Positions 4,663-5,219 of a stretch of DNA of 5,219 bases are shown here, in pieces. How positions within the stretch are numbered: position 1 is the stretch's first letter; each line of letters begins with the position of its first letter. The notes under the pieces were generated by a model, which had not been told where the DNA came from, did not search any database, and was given only the letters and a program-made list of their open reading frames with translations. Where the stretch lies: NCBI GenBank assembly GCA_012514835.1, contig JAAYZM010000201.1, positions 1 through 5,219 of the forward strand, read 5' to 3'. Source of the DNA: Actinomycetales bacterium. Lineage in GTDB: Bacteria > Actinomycetota > Actinomycetes > Actinomycetales > Cellulomonadaceae. Position numbers and translations under genes: made by a program.

Positions 4663-5219
4663 TCAGGACTCGGCGATGTGGGAGCGGAGCAGGTCGGCGA
4701 GCGGCGTGCGCTCGTGCGTGCGCGCGAACGAGAAGTCGCGGCCGAGCTCGGCGGCCTGCTCAGGTGTCACGCCGCGGAACCTGTCGGCCCACTCCTCGGC
4801 GAGCGGCTCGGCGAGCAGGATGTGCCGTACGAGCACGGCGATGTGCGGGCGGCGTCCCCACGGCCACGGGTGGTAGTCGGGGAACTCGCGGTCGAAGAGG
4901 GCATCGATCGGGTCGAGGATGTCCCGCACGCCCGCGTCGGACCCGCCCCACGAGTCGACGCCGAGGCGCTCCTTGGCCGCGAGCACGTCGGCGATGCGCG
5001 TGAGGTAACCGCTCGCGGGGTCGACCGTCCGCAGCCCTTGCAGCCCGACGTCCTTGTACGTCCACAGCGCCCAGCTCGCGTCGTGCTCGCGGTAGATCTC
5101 GAGCTGGTCGCGCAGCAGCTGCAGGCGCCACGGCTCGGCGTCGAGGTTGGGCAGCATGGGCCCGAACTCCCCGATCCAGATGGGCGTTCCCGTGCGGCGC
5201 ATGTACTCGGTGCGGCGCA
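4663..5219 (-). CDS. GH5-like cellulase-family glycoside hydrolase (C-terminal part, runs off right edge)
   Basis: About 185 C-terminal residues, ending at the stop 4665-4663; the frame stays open to the window edge, so the true start lies outside. W-I-G-E-F-G (Glu codon at 5169-5167) matches the beta-strand 7 motif of GH5 enzymes, where this Glu is the catalytic nucleophile. A-S-W-A-L-W-T-Y-K-D about 30 residues later fits the conserved beta-strand 8 tryptophan region. The catalytic acid/base Glu (N-E-P motif) should lie beyond the edge. The roughly 125 residues after the W-T-Y-K-D motif are longer than a bare GH5 barrel needs and contain an Asp/Trp/Pro-rich stretch (D-Y-H-P-W-P-W-G), perhaps an extra helical segment. 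Exo- or endo-action and substrate (beta-glucan, mannan or a glycoside) cannot be told. Whether it has a signal peptide is not visible. It is convergent with the glycosidase and not co-transcribed with it. Confidence 0.8.
   Translation of the reverse strand, partial: RRTEYMRRTGTPIWIGEFGPMLPNLDAEPWRLQLLRDQLEIYREHDASWALWTYKDVGLQGLRTVDPASGYLTRIADVLAAKERLGVDSWGGSDAGVRDILDPIDALFDREFPDYHPWPWGRRPHIAVLVRHILLAEPLAEEWADRFRGVTPEQAAELGRDFSFARTHERTPLADLLRSHIAES

Noticed and set aside
1..5219. CRISPR array, tRNA, rRNA, toxin-antitoxin or phage genes
   Set aside because: No regularly spaced repeats, cloverleaf with CCA end, rRNA-like tracts or matching protein motifs were seen on either strand.

Overview
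The window is very GC-rich (about 70% by eye), with codons ending almost always in G or C, strong GGAGG-type ribosome binding sites and actinobacterial-looking proteins. I infer a high-GC actinobacterium, probably of the order Micrococcales (Cellulomonas/Sanguibacter-like). The genus is a guess from style, not from a search.

Layout. Bases 1-26 are the first codons of a minus-strand gene that runs off the left edge. Bases 27-179 are a divergent control region with a promoter and operator for that gene, followed by a LacI-family repressor (180-1181, +). A 203-base intergenic region holds a good promoter, an operator with the same 12-bp core as the first one, and a structured leader. Next come a lipoprotein sugar-binding protein of an ABC importer (1385-2737, +), a strong intercistronic hairpin, and a cytoplasmic (alpha/alpha)6-barrel glycosidase (2823-4550, +). 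The right end is the C-terminal part of a GH5-like cellulase-family hydrolase (4663-5219, -) that runs off the right edge. It is separated from the glycosidase by a 20-bp inverted repeat flanked on both sides by G-quadruplex-type tracts.

How it fits together. This looks like a small carbohydrate-utilisation locus. A GH5-type enzyme would act on a polysaccharide or oligosaccharide, the binding protein would capture the released oligosaccharide, the glycosidase (no signal peptide) would cleave it inside the cell, and the LacI repressor would control both the divergent gene and the binding-protein transcription unit through identical operators (GAAAGCGGTTTC). The substrate cannot be read from the sequence. 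The operator differs from the known cellobiose-type CebR/CelR palindrome. The two ABC permease subunits expected beside the binding protein are absent from this window.

The least ordinary parts are the symmetric hairpin plus G-tract element between the convergent genes (4551-4662), the 10-bp tandem duplication that builds the start site of the binding-protein gene (1375-1394), and a glycosidase whose usual second catalytic carboxylate position appears to be a glutamine. No mobile element, CRISPR array, tRNA or rRNA was seen.
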